This document shows positions 34,767 to 45,377 of a stretch of DNA of 64,000 bases, in pieces. The first letter of the stretch is position 1. Every line of letters starts with the position of its first letter. The translations under genes and the position numbers were made by a program. Below the pieces are notes generated by a model. The model did no database searches and was not told the origin of the DNA. It saw nothing but the letters and a program-made list of their open reading frames with translations. Source of the DNA: Xanthoparmelia taractica (Eukaryota > Ascomycota > Lecanoromycetes > Lecanorales > Parmeliaceae); contig JANQBS010000144.1 of NCBI GenBank assembly GCA_033085395.1, positions 39,934-103,933 of the forward strand. The letters run 5' to 3'.

Positions 34767-35273
34767 CTACTTCCTTGCGAGTAGCTCCCTCAGACGAGTC
34801 ATTGCATCGGACGATTTCATATCCTTGACTGCTTTGCCCTGAGCAGCGAGTTCGGCCCTTTCATTGAAAAGGAGGGGGTCCTCAAAGTATGCCAACTCTT
34901 CTTCGTTCAGGGTCTGGGGGCCCCAGCCCTTCAAACTCGCGTTGCAGGCGTGACATTTTGTATTGTTCCACCCAGTGAGCCGGTGGTCGAGCTCCAAAAC
35001 TATGTTCTCCCTCTTCCGCAATGTCTTGTCGAACCATTCTTTAACTGCTGGGTCATTCTCCGCCTTGAGGGAAGCTCGTGAGATTCGGTCTTGCTCAAGT
35101 GCCTTTTCGGTCCTCTCGCACATCCCGTTTGGTAGAAGCTTGGATTGGCCTAGATATGATGAGTGGCGTTTGCGAGGTCGGGTTCCAGACGCATTACAAT
35201 AGGTAGGCTTGGGCATTGCGGCTTTGCCCTTGGAAGAGTTTCCGCTCAAAAGATGAGTGTAGATGTCTGCCAT
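34767..35273 (-). CDS. Small conserved-looking protein of unknown function
   Basis: A single reading frame of 168 residues from the ATG at 35273. It is basic at the N-terminus (GTRPRKRHSSYLGQSK), charged and mainly helical in the middle, and has one C-x-x-C pair (KCHACNASL) near residue 108. It ends in SSDAMTRLRELLARK. Composition and absence of low complexity suggest a real gene, but I recognise no family. The single CxxC pair is too little to claim a zinc finger. An upstream exon is possible but not visible. Confidence 0.5.
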   Translation of the reverse strand: MADIYTHLLSGNSSKGKAAMPKPTYCNASGTRPRKRHSSYLGQSKLLPNGMCERTEKALEQDRISRASLKAENDPAVKEWFDKTLRKRENIVLELDHRLTGWNNTKCHACNASLKGWGPQTLNEEELAYFEDPLLFNERAELAAQGKAVKDMKSSDAMTRLRELLARK

Positions 35274-35568
35274 GCTTTGGCGAAGATTGCTGTAAAAGTT
35301 AGTATCAAATCATCATAATTTAAGGTAGGAAAATGCGTACATGGTGGCCGCCGAGAACTTAGAAGTATACCACAGGATGACAGTAGACGAATGGGGTAGT
35401 GAGGGCTGATGGTAAGGATGTCGAAGTTGTTGCGATTCCGTGGACTTTTATAACCCACAATTATCGCAGGCCTCACCACGGTAAACAATAAGATGAAATG
35501 TCCGGATGAGATTTAGTATCAATTGGGTATCTTGATCAAACAACGAAAATGATGAGCCCGCACTCCAT
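35274..35568. other. Short intergenic interval
   Basis: The interval between the unknown gene and tlg2 shows no feature. Confidence 0.4.
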
Positions 35569-36893
35569 TCATGGTGGTCGGCCATCCGACCCAGCATTGC
35601 CGCCATTGGGCTGTACAATATCTGGCTCTGATGCCGCAACTTCTGGTTGAGGCTTGGCCTCTCCCAGTGTGCCTATAGGATCAGCAGAAGGCGGAGGCGG
35701 AGGAGCCTTCGTACGCTTAGGCTTAACGAGTAGAAGGATAAACATGCCGATGACGAGAAGAAGTAGCAGAAAAAGGATCTTCCGCTTTGTGTACTTCTTC
35801 TGATAGCCAGTGGCCTACGAAAGTCAATCAGTCTAGGGGGGCAGGGTCTCGGACAAGATGGGGCCATACCACATTGAGCTCCTTGTCAGCGGCCTTGACA
35901 TTAACAGACATGTTCTCAATATTGTAGTCAATCCGGTCGAGCATCGTTCCCTGGTCAATGACCATCCCCTGCAATTCTTTGAAGATATCAGCAAGTTCAA
36001 TGATACCCTGCGCGATGTCCTCAATCTCTCGTTCTCGTTGAGCAATAGCTACGTCGTTCGTGTTTAGGCGCTTCATGGATGTCTGCTGCAGAGTTGACTG
36101 AGAGAATGATTTATCGGTCTCGGACTCCATCATAGATGGGTCTGAGTAAGGGTTCTGGGATGGCGCTGAAGTACGATCAAATGTGAGACCACCAAGTGTA
36201 CGCAGCTCTTGAACATATTAGCGAAATGTCCTCGACTTCCCTTCAGTCCGCTCACTTTTGAGATAGCTGCTCTGCTTTTTCCTGAATCCTGCACTGACTT
36301 CTTGTACCCGGCTTGCCAACGAGATCTGGATGTTTCTTGCCATGGTTTCATCTGCTGCGCTCACACCTCCCTGGTGCCTAGCATCCCTGACCATCATCTC
36401 AATCCGCTGAATAGCCTTTTGACAGTCATGGAAACCTCGTGTGATGTCCTGAGTCATCCGCTCAATTGCGATCTCCTCCTGCCTCTTCACATCTTCATCG
36501 TCGAAGCCCGGTAACACATGCTTCTGGTGCAACTTCTCCAGGTCTGCCGACTTCTTCGCTATTGTACCTAGCAATTCCGTGACCTCGTCTTGAATATCAA
36601 CCCACCTGGGCGGCAAAAGGTCCATCTCGATGATTGCATCCCCATCATCTTCAAAAGCACCAGCGGACATCAGCCCGCGCCGTTCCTCGGACTCATAGCC
36701 AGGGGCGGAGAAGCCATTGGCAGATGGGCCAATGGTCTTTCGCTTCTTGGCGGGGTGATGCGCGTATGACTGTCGGTAAGCAAGGTATCTACACCCTACA
36801 ATCAGCCCCAGAGGTACGTTGAGCGCGCTGAGAACTTGGGGGTTGGGATCGTAAAACCTACAAATTGGTCCTGTCTCTCCACACACCAGACAT
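35569..36893 (-). CDS. tlg2: Tlg2/syntaxin-16 t-SNARE
   Basis: Exons 36893-36862, 36788-36256, 36141-35870 and 35814-35569 give 360 residues. The N-terminal WRDRTNLYLAYRQSYAHHP is the conserved short Tlg2 peptide that binds the Sec1/Munc18 protein Vps45. A helical Habc region follows. The Qa-SNARE motif runs about residues 205-262 and includes EIEDIAQGIIELADIFKELQ with the ionic-layer glutamine region MVIDQGTMLDRIDYNIEN. A single C-terminal membrane anchor (ILFLLLLLVIGMFILLLV) is followed by an unusually long Pro-rich lumenal tail of about 50 residues. It acts in fusion of endosome-derived vesicles with the trans-Golgi. The first intron was placed so that NLY stays contiguous. Confidence 0.9.
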
Positions 36894-37278
36894 GGTAGTA
36901 GACCAGCCTCTGCAGCTTCAGGATGGTGGCCCTCAAGAGCCTGAACTTGCACTACTGAGTCTCATAGCTCAAGAATCGTTCTTTTTCTTCTCAGTGTCTG
37001 CTGAACGTGAGCTGGAAGATGTCTTTAGACAGCGGAACACTTCCGCGTGAAAGCTTGGTAATTGGGGCTCTTGTATTTCAGCCTTGCAGGGAGATCGACG
37101 CCTGCTGCGATCCCTCACAACGGAAACCTAGTAACACAAAATCCCACGAGCACCTGCTCCTACTACCTCTACACCAGTACACAATTATTATATTACGTTC
37201 ACCGCTGGGCGCTCCCAAAAAAAAGGCTACTTACGCGCATCTGACCATCACATTTCGCAGCCAGCTCCAGTAAACAAT
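36894..37278. promoter_or_regulatory. Divergent promoter of tlg2 and calmodulin
   Basis: A 385-bp region between divergent starts. No coding sequence is present. Confidence 0.5.
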
Positions 37279-38094
37279 ATGGTAATGCTGCACTCCTCCC
37301 CAGACCCCGCGTTTGGGGGTTTCCTTCGGCAAGGCGCGAAGATAAGCAGAACTCTGACTTATTGATACTTTACAGGCAGACTCACTCACCGAAGAACAAG
37401 TCTCTGAATTCAAGGAAGCGTTCTCTCTCTTCGTGAGTGCTTTCCGCCCTAACTTCACCACACGAGGCTGACAGGCTCCGGCAATCAGGACAAAGATGGT
37501 GATGGTGAGCCAGACCTACGTTACAGCTCAAGACACAATTTGGATCTTGGAGATAGTGACAGCTCTGGGCTACATGCACTTTGTTCCATCGATGCTGACT
37601 ATAGACTTAAAACAGGCGTCATCACGAGCAAAGAGTTGGGCACGGTCATGCGATCCTTGGGTCAGAATCCAAGCGAGTCTGAGCTACAAGACATGATCAA
37701 CGAAGTCGACGCAGACAACAACGGAACAATTGACTTTCCAGGTACAGGATTCTCGATTCCGACGATGTCCTGTGGCTGACTCGCTGCCAATATAGAGTTC
37801 CTAACGATGATGGCCCGTAAGATGAAGGATACCGACTCGGAGGAAGAAATTCGAGAAGCTTTCAAAGTATTCGATCGCGACAATAATGGCTTCATCTCCG
37901 CTGCTGAGCTGCGCCATGTCATGACGTCCATTGGGGAGAAGTTGACTGATGAGGAGGTGGATGAGATGATTCGGGAGGCTGATCAGGATGGAGATGGAAG
38001 GATTGATTGTAGGCCACCCATTGTCGTATGCCAGTGGCTCATATACTAATCACGACTAGACAACGAGTTCGTCCAGCTCATGATGCAGAAGTAG
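37279..38094 (+). CDS. cmdA: Calmodulin
   Basis: Six exons, 37279-37281, 37376-37432, 37489-37504, 37616-37741, 37796-38008 and 38060-38094, give exactly 149 residues. The first exon is the ATG alone and the third is only 16 nt. Four EF-hand loops are intact: DKDGDGVITSKE, DADNNGTIDFPE, DRDNNGFISAAE and DQDGDGRIDYNE. The inter-lobe helix is MMARKMKDTDSEEEIREAF. The protein is the cytosolic calcium sensor activating calcineurin and CaM kinases. Loop 1 has Val where most ascomycetes have Gln at position 7, a non-chelating-side-chain position. The intron positions match those usual in filamentous ascomycetes, where this gene is a phylogenetic marker. Confidence 0.97.
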
Positions 38095-38948
38095 GCGGAG
38101 CAAGGCGGGGAATCAGGCTTGGTGATCCTAGGCCAAAATGACGGTTCTATTCTGTACGACATCCTCTGGCTCGTCATTGGGGAGGAAGTCTCGCATTACG
38201 AAGTTGCGGGCGACTTGTAGCTCCATTTTTGATGAGCGCTGCTATTTTGTGGGTCTTTGTGAAGCAACACCCGCATCCTCAGTTTCGTTCAACAGACTCA
38301 TCTCAACAAAGTTTGTTCTGTTATCCTAAGATTCTTTTCTCGAGATATAGCGGCCAGTTTTTATTCTCACTTTCAGGCAGATAACCGTGTCCATTCCCTG
38401 GGTCGTTGCTTACCTTGACAAGCTCGCTTATTCCCTAGGTGTAGCCTTGATGCTCCCCATTTAGATTATAGGACATTCGTGATGCTAGGTCGTCCCCGAA
38501 TATGTTCTACGAAGCTGTTAAAGGTGCTTCGAAGATTCGTTGCGATAGCGAGACTGCTCAACGGCCTTTGAGTTCTTCAAATGTTAAGCTGTTAGGTTCT
38601 CATGATGCTGTTATTGTCTTTGGTAGTGGAAAAACACTTGGTATATGAATTTACGCACGTACTCACTCAAAAGCACCAAATATCTAGTAGTAAGCTGTTC
38701 TATTTGGCAATTGAAACGCAACAGGCCGTCTTGATACTTTTAGGGTTGGCCGTTCCCCGTTGGTTCTGTATTTTTCGTAAAAAACACATCCAGTGAACGT
38801 CATGCCGAGTAGCGTATTATTTACATTTAATCTGACTATTCTACTTCGTAGACTTTGTCAAATCCATATGTCTCCAACCTTTACGGCAAACCAAGTCTTG
38901 ATAGCTACAATGTACGATTGTGGCTGATGGAAGTTGAGCTTAGTTACG
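38095..38948. other. Intergenic
   Basis: About 850 bp of calmodulin 3' flank and mdl1 5' flank. No gene was recognised. Confidence 0.45.
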
Positions 38949-41446
38949 ATGTGCAGCTCCAAGCTGCTTCTCCAGCGATTCAGCAGATCACCGGCGCTGA
39001 GCAACGCCCAAGCCCATATATTCACTTGTCGCGCCAAAGTTCTGCCTCACACGCTTCAACGGACAGCTTACACAACTCCAGAAGAAGCAAAGCCTGGCGT
39101 CATCAAGTTCGTCCAGCCTGTCAGGCTTGGCCATCATAACCTACTCGCTTCTCACACCTCTTCCACGATCGCACAAAATGTCCGATACTTCACCACGACA
39201 CAAGCATGCCCAAGGGAAGAAAAGCCCAAGGAGCTGAGGCCCCAAGACGAGGCTCTCGTTGATCAGGCGGAGCCCACACCAACCAAGGCAATAAATGAGC
39301 AAGCTACAAAGACAGTAGAGGAGGAGGAGCTGGGACATGAACAAGAAGAGCGTGGGTTCGGACGGTCAGAGAAGGCGACTCAAGCGTCCCAGGTCAATCT
39401 CAGTGCACGCCTCTCGAGAGACTCCAAAGCCCAAGGTCAAGGGGCAGGCCTTGCGGAAACTTGGAGGTTGATCAAAATCGCGCGGCCAGAAGCTGGAGTA
39501 CTTGGATGGGCGTTCTTATTCCTAATAGTATCGTCTTCTATCTCCATGACCATACCCTTCTCAATCGGTAAATTTCTGGACGTTGCAACAAAAGCAGAGG
39601 AGGGAGGTAATACGCTCTATGGCTTCGACCTGTCCACGCTTTACCTAGCTCTGGGTGGTATCCTGGTCATTGGCGCTGGAGCGAACTACGGCCGTATCAT
39701 CATCCTTCGGATAGTGGGAGAACGTATCGTGTCGCGATTACGGTCTACGCTTTTTCGGAAGACGTTCGTACAGAACGCAGAGTTCTTCGATGCTAATAGG
39801 GTGGGAGATCTCATATCGCGTCTCAGCTCCGACACCGTCATTGTTGGAAAGAGCATTACCCAAAATCTGTCGGATGGACTAAGATCTTTGGTTAGCGGAG
39901 TTGCCGGGTTGACACTCATGGCTTATGTCAGTCTCAAGCTTACGAGTGTCCTTGCCGTCTGTTTCCCACCTGTGGCTATTGGGACTTTCTTCTATGGGCG
40001 AGCAATGAGAAATCTCAGTCGCAAGATACAGAAGAATTTGGGAACACTGACCAAGATTGCCGAAGAAAGACTAGGAAACGTACGAACAAGTCAAGCTTTC
40101 GCGGGCGAAATCCTGGAAGTTGCAAGGTATAACAAGCAGGTGAAAAGGATTTTTGCTTTGGGGAAAAGAGAAGCTTTCATATCAGCTACATACTTCAGCG
40201 CGACCGGTCTAGCTGGCAATATGACTATACTTGCTCTTCTCTACATCGGAGGCGGAATGGTGCAATCTGGTGCCATAACTATAGGAGAGCTGACGTCTTT
40301 CCTCATGTACACCGCTTATGCTGGATCGAGTCTTTTCGGGCTATCCGGTTTTTGGTCTGAGCTCATGAAAGGAGTTGGAGCCGCGAGTCGGTTGTTCGAG
40401 CTCCAGGACAGAAAGCCAACTATTTCGCCAACCGTGGGCTTGCCAGTCCATTCAGCCCGGGGAGCTATTCGCTTCGAGAATGTATCATTTAGCTATCCTA
40501 CCCGGCCGGCAGTGGATATTTTCAAGAATCTAGACTTTGAGATTCCGCAGGGCTCCAATGTCGCTGTCGTTGGGCCGTCGGGTGGTGGGAAGTCAACCAT
40601 AGCATCACTCCTTCTTCGCTTCTACACACCTACGCAAGGCTCGATTAAGATTGCTGGCGTTGATATATCCACTATGAACATCAAATCGCTAAGGCGAAAG
40701 ATCGGAGTCGTATCTCAGGAACCCGTACTCTTTTCCGGCACAATCGCTGACAACATCTCCTACGCTAAGCCCGATGCCACTCGTAAGCAGATCATAGAAG
40801 CTGCCCAAAAAGCCAATTGCCGATTCATCGAAGACTTCCCTGATGGCCTTGATACCTCAGTTGGGCCAAGAGGTGCAATGTTGTCTGGCGGTCAGAAACA
40901 GCGAATAGCAATCGCCAGGGCTCTGGTCAAGAACCCAGATATCTTGATTCTAGATGAAGGTATGTCCAACTGGCCCCTGTCATCCGAGCTCCAGCGTATT
41001 GACTGTATACAGCAACGTCCGCCCTTGACGCCGAATCCGAAACCCTTGTTAACCAAGCCCTGGGTGCGCTTCTTAAAGGCAACAACACCACCATCTCCAT
41101 CGCTCATCGCCTTTCCACTATCAAACGCTCGGACAGCATCATTGTCCTGTCTTCCGATGGCCAAGTAGCTCAGCAGGGTTCTTATGCCGAGCTCAGCCAG
41201 GACCCTAATGGTGCGTTCACTAAGCTCATGGAATGGCAAATGAGTGGAAGCGAGACGAAGGGCGAGCCAGAGGTTGATCGCGATGCGGGATCAGAGGCGA
41301 AGGAGACGCTAAGTGGTTATGAGGACGTTGTGGAGGGCTTGTCAGAAGAGAGCGATGTAGAAGAGGATGAAGAGGCTCTGAAGGAGAAGAGCAGCGACGA
41401 GGCTGGGCCACAAACGGTCTTGGACAAGTCCTTTAAGGGGCAGTGA
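38949..41446 (+). CDS. mdl1: Mitochondrial ABC half-transporter, Mdl1/ABCB10 type
   Basis: Exons 38949-40959 and 41013-41446 give 814 residues. A basic, Ser/Arg-rich N-terminus (MCSSKLLLQRFSRSPALSN) is a likely mitochondrial presequence, followed by a polar linker. A six-helix ABC membrane domain starts near residue 190 (AFLFLIVSSSISMTIPFSIG). The nucleotide-binding domain has the Walker A VVGPSGGGKST, Q-loop VVSQEPVLFSG, signature LSGGQKQRIAIARAL, Walker B ILILDE and H-loop ISIAHRLSTI; the intron falls right after Walker B. The acidic C-terminal tail is extra. Mdl1 in yeast exports peptides from the matrix. Mdl1 fits better than Mdl2 or Atm1 by overall motif pattern, with moderate certainty. 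Confidence 0.92.
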
Positions 41447-41781
41447 ATGAACCAATGTACAGCTGGACGCCGAGCTCTTTTCGGTTACTGTAGGTATGGA
41501 TCTTGCGGAGTCGACTGCATTGCCATCGGCGTTGATCATCCCGGGCTCGGAGAGCAAGCGATGAAGCCGGTGGAATAGATATTACCCCCCTCGCGGCGTT
41601 TTGGTAGGATGCCATACATAGACATAAAAGCATATGTTATCAAATCCCCTCATTGGAGGTATCTCGTTCGTCTAAATGCGTCAGATGCGCTGTACACCGT
41701 GTAAATGATAACGCCCCCAAATGCTCTATTCGCTGCCAGCTGGGTCCCAGATAAGGCTCCTACGCCAGTAGATGGATGGTA
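41447..41781. other. Convergent intergenic
   Basis: About 335 bp between the stop codons of mdl1 and the nucleoside transporter gene. No feature is seen. Confidence 0.4.
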
Positions 41782-43176
41782 TCAAGCCACCAGAAAGCTC
41801 AACAAACTTCCCACGGTCAATCCTCCCACAAGCATCAGTCCCATGAACCCACCCGCCGCCTCCCTCTCCTCTACCTCCACCCACTCCCCGGCTCCCATCA
41901 TACACGTGGAGCCCAGATATCCATTACTCAGCCCAAACAGAAATTGCACGACGACCAGGTAGAACGCATCGCTCGCCACGGCTGCGCCCTTGCCATGGAT
42001 GTTGCATAGCAGATACAGTGGTATGAACACAATCCTCGCCACGCTCATAGCAAACACCGTGCGCGGCCAGAGCGCGAGGTTCAGGCGCGGGATCGCCGTC
42101 ATGAGCCGGCCGAGCAGGTCGCCCGTGTTCCAGAAGAGAAAGGCGAGCGGGATGAAGCACGCCGGTTGCAGTATCCGCGGTGCCGTCTCGGCGGGCCGCA
42201 CGCTGACGATTTCCTGCGTGAAGACGGGGAAGACCATTGTTATGGCGAAGGTTAGGAACACGGCGCTGGATAGATAGCGCAGCTTTTGGAAGAGGGTCCA
42301 CAGCCCCACCACTTTGCGCGAGGCGTGCTCGGGCGTCTGCTGCTGTGGGCTTGGATCGGCGTCCGGCGCTTTTTCGTCTGGGTGTCGGCGGAGCAGCAGC
42401 ATGAAGGCTAGGAGGGCGGCGGCGGAGACGGCGGCCGCGGTTAGGAAGTAGGCGAAAGCGGACTTGCCGCTCTCTTGGGGCACGGTCGCGCCGTCACTTC
42501 CGTCGTCGTAGGTTGGCGCTGCGACGGAGAGGACGGAGACGATCTGCGCTATGCATGGTAGCACGCCGGCGACGGCCTGTCCGGTCATGATGGCCTGGGT
42601 GTATTCGCCCATTCCAAATCCGGCGACGTAGGCGAAGACGCCGTTTTGACAGAATCCGGTGGCTAGGCTGGCGGTGAAGACGATGGTCATGAGGAAGCCA
42701 AAGTATACGCCTGGGGATATGCTTCTAAAGAGAACGGTTGAGAGTGCAAGAAGTGTGAAGCTGACGATGTTAAGGATCAGGGAGAGGATGATACGGTTCG
42801 GGTAGTTGGCGCCTTTTTGGAGCTTGGTCAGGAGGAGCATGGAGGCGAGATTCGTCACTGTGGAGACGGATATGAGGGCGGGAGGGAAGGTGGAGAGGAG
42901 GGCGTGGGAGGAGCGGAAGCGGTGCTGGAAGTAGGGGGAGGCTGCGAGGAACATATTCCTGCGTGCTCTTGTCAGACTAGGGGGGCTGGAGTCGGGGAGC
43001 AGAAAGGCTTACCATGCCCATAGCATCGAGACTCCGAGCAGAAGAAAGATGGAGTATTCGAGCCATGAGAAGCGCGGCTTGCGCGCCCTTTGGGGCTCGT
43101 TGCTGTCAGAATCATCGTCTAGGGGCTCATAGGCGGGCGAGCGCCGTTGCTTGAGGGCGTTGCGGATGCGCTCCAT
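41782..43176 (-). CDS. fun26: Equilibrative nucleoside transporter (ENT/Fun26 type)
   Basis: Exons 43176-43013 and 42958-41782 give 446 residues. The junction restores FLLLGVSMLWAWNMFLAASPYF, the conserved helix-1 signature of SLC29 transporters. Eleven hydrophobic segments follow. GFCQNGVFAYVAGF and QAIMTGQAVAGVLP are the typical helix 4-5 motifs, and FLFWNTGDLLGR the helix-8 motif. LFGLSNGYLGSTCMM near the C-terminus is also diagnostic. The yeast relative Fun26 moves nucleosides and nucleobases across the vacuolar membrane; location here is inferred. Confidence 0.92.
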
Positions 43177-43513
43177 TATGGACACTGCATATTAATGGAT
43201 TGCAAAATTATCATGGTGAGAACGAGGAGAACTACTTTTGGCACTGGCAGGATAGATGAGCAGCTGCTGTTGTATCGTGATGCTGCAACGGCGGGAATGA
43301 TGCCAATTTGACGCTATTCTTCTCTAGCTTGACACAGTATAATGCTGTTCTAAAACATGAAATACGCCGCACACTTGCTCCAGTGCTTTCATGTCTTTGA
43401 TCCGTGATTATGACTATATTAGATTTAGTAATGTAATCAGCCTCTAATGCTGTCATGCTGTCATAGTACACTGACTTTTGGCACAAATCCTTCCAACGGA
43501 CATGTATCCAAGG
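43177..43513. other. Intergenic
   Basis: About 340 bp between the start of the nucleoside transporter gene and the stop of haspin. No feature is seen. Confidence 0.4.
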
Positions 43514-45222
43514 CTAAATGACCCCAAGAAAGCCGGACACCACCTCGCTAGCGCTACGGTACTCCCACCGCTCCGATGATCCCGGCCACAGCTTGGATCT
43601 TAGGCGAAGTAGAGCCTTGATCATATCTGACTCCTCCTGAATCCCCGGTTCCTTTCGCGTCAACGCCATCAACTCCTTCAATATGTAATGCAGCCATAGG
43701 ACATTGGTCATGGGCACATACTGCTCCCACATCAGACTTATAGTGACTCCCGGCTTTTTCTCTTTCTTCACAATGTCCCGCATGAGGCGATACACATCGT
43801 ACTGCCTCTGAGCGACGGGATCGGCGTCGATCTGCCGGAAGATTGACTCGTCTACAGCGGTTGCGAGTACGTCGCCAGAATCGAGGGCGAGGCGGGACTG
43901 GGTGTAGTCGATCAAGGTAACCTCGCGCTTCGACAGCCTTGGGATGCCATGCTCGGTTGTCAGGTCGAATGGCTCATCGCGTAGCTTGATGCATATATTT
44001 CCCGGATGCAAGTCACGATGCTCGAATTCTGCCTGCGCTTCACCACGCATTAACGTCTCTGCAATTCCCCAGAACACATCCCATGTCTCGTGGATCGAGA
44101 AGAACGTTTTCTTCAAACGGGCGTGGCATAGGGTGGAGTCAAGGTCTATTCCAGCATCCGTCATCTCCATCAGAAGCCATAGTTGCGTTTTTGAGGGGTA
44201 TTCGACTCTTATGTCTGTTCCGTACCATATGTCTTCAGCAATCAGGTTCTGGGCCCATGACTCATGAGCATCGGCAATTTGATCGGGTACAGAACCTCTA
44301 ACCACATGGGCACTTCGAAACTGAACAAATCCATCAATGTCGCTCATGGCAAACAGCATTTTGACTTCAGTCGCTGCGTCCTTGATAAGGGTCTGATTGT
44401 GGCGAGGGCGAGATCCACTTCCTTGGCTGGGCTTGAGCGGCATCATTTTCCAGACGCTGACCTGCTCAGGTCCATTCTTCAGCTCCATCTTCAGCACTGT
44501 GCCGAAACTTCCTTGGCCAATCTTTGTGAGTTTGATTTCTCTCTCCCATCCTTTGCAGAATTTTTGAAAGTCTATAACATCATCTCCCACAAAACCAAGC
44601 GACGTAAGCTCTGAGATCTCCGTCGATGTCTGGTCCTTGACTGTCCGATCTACATAGGTTAGGGTTGTTCCCCATACTGACTAGTCGATCTGATAGCTTA
44701 CCCTCTAACGGCTTGCCAATATATGCCTTCCGTCTCGGTCTGTTCTCCTTGTCTATATCCGCCGTCAGCGACCATCGGTACAGCAAACACTCACATCCGA
44801 AACTTACTTTCATCCTGATCTACCGTCTCAACTGCTTGCTCTCCTTCAGGCTCGGCATTACCATCCTCATCTGCAGTCTCCGCTGCTTGCACTTCTTCGG
44901 GTGTGGTACTCGGTTTTAGCAGTGCCTCATTATGGCTATTGGGCGTAGGAGCAAGGATCCTCGTAATGACATTCGTACCTAACCACTGTCAGCCAACCCA
45001 AAGGTCGGATTCAGAGGTATCGGGCCCCTTGTACCAGGCTTGGTTGGACTGATGGACAGATCAAGGAATAATGAAGCAAGGTCGCGACCTTTCTTCTTTC
45101 CGTAGGTCTTGCCTTTTGCTACCATCGTCTCCGCTCCATTGTGAATCTCTGGGCCACGAGTTAGTCATGTAACCGGCATGCAACTTGTCTAAGGACTCAC
45201 TCTTCCAGAGTGCGCCGGGCAT
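43514..45222 (-). CDS. hrk1: Haspin-type mitotic kinase
   Basis: Five exons, 45222-45201, 45148-45035, 44978-44808, 44752-44702 and 44610-43514, give 484 residues with matching phases. The N-terminus is disordered with a KEN sequence (DENKENRPRR) that could be a degradation box. The divergent kinase domain has IGQGSFGTVLKM as the glycine-rich loop, K in VSVWKMMPL, catalytic FEHRDLHPGNI and LIDYTQSRL in place of DFG, the DYT hallmark of haspin. Haspin phosphorylates histone H3 Thr3 at centromeres and helps place Aurora B. The N-terminal exons are less certain than the kinase domain. Confidence 0.88.
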
Positions 45223-45377
45223 TCTTTTATCCGGTTGACGTAGTGACCGGTGATAGGATTGACAGACTTATATCCGACGCTTACTGAAACGTGCATAGTG
45301 GATAATGATATTGGCTATTTTAGCTCCCGCGCTAACCAAGGCTATGAAGTCTTGGCGTTTGATGTATTTCAGACAAT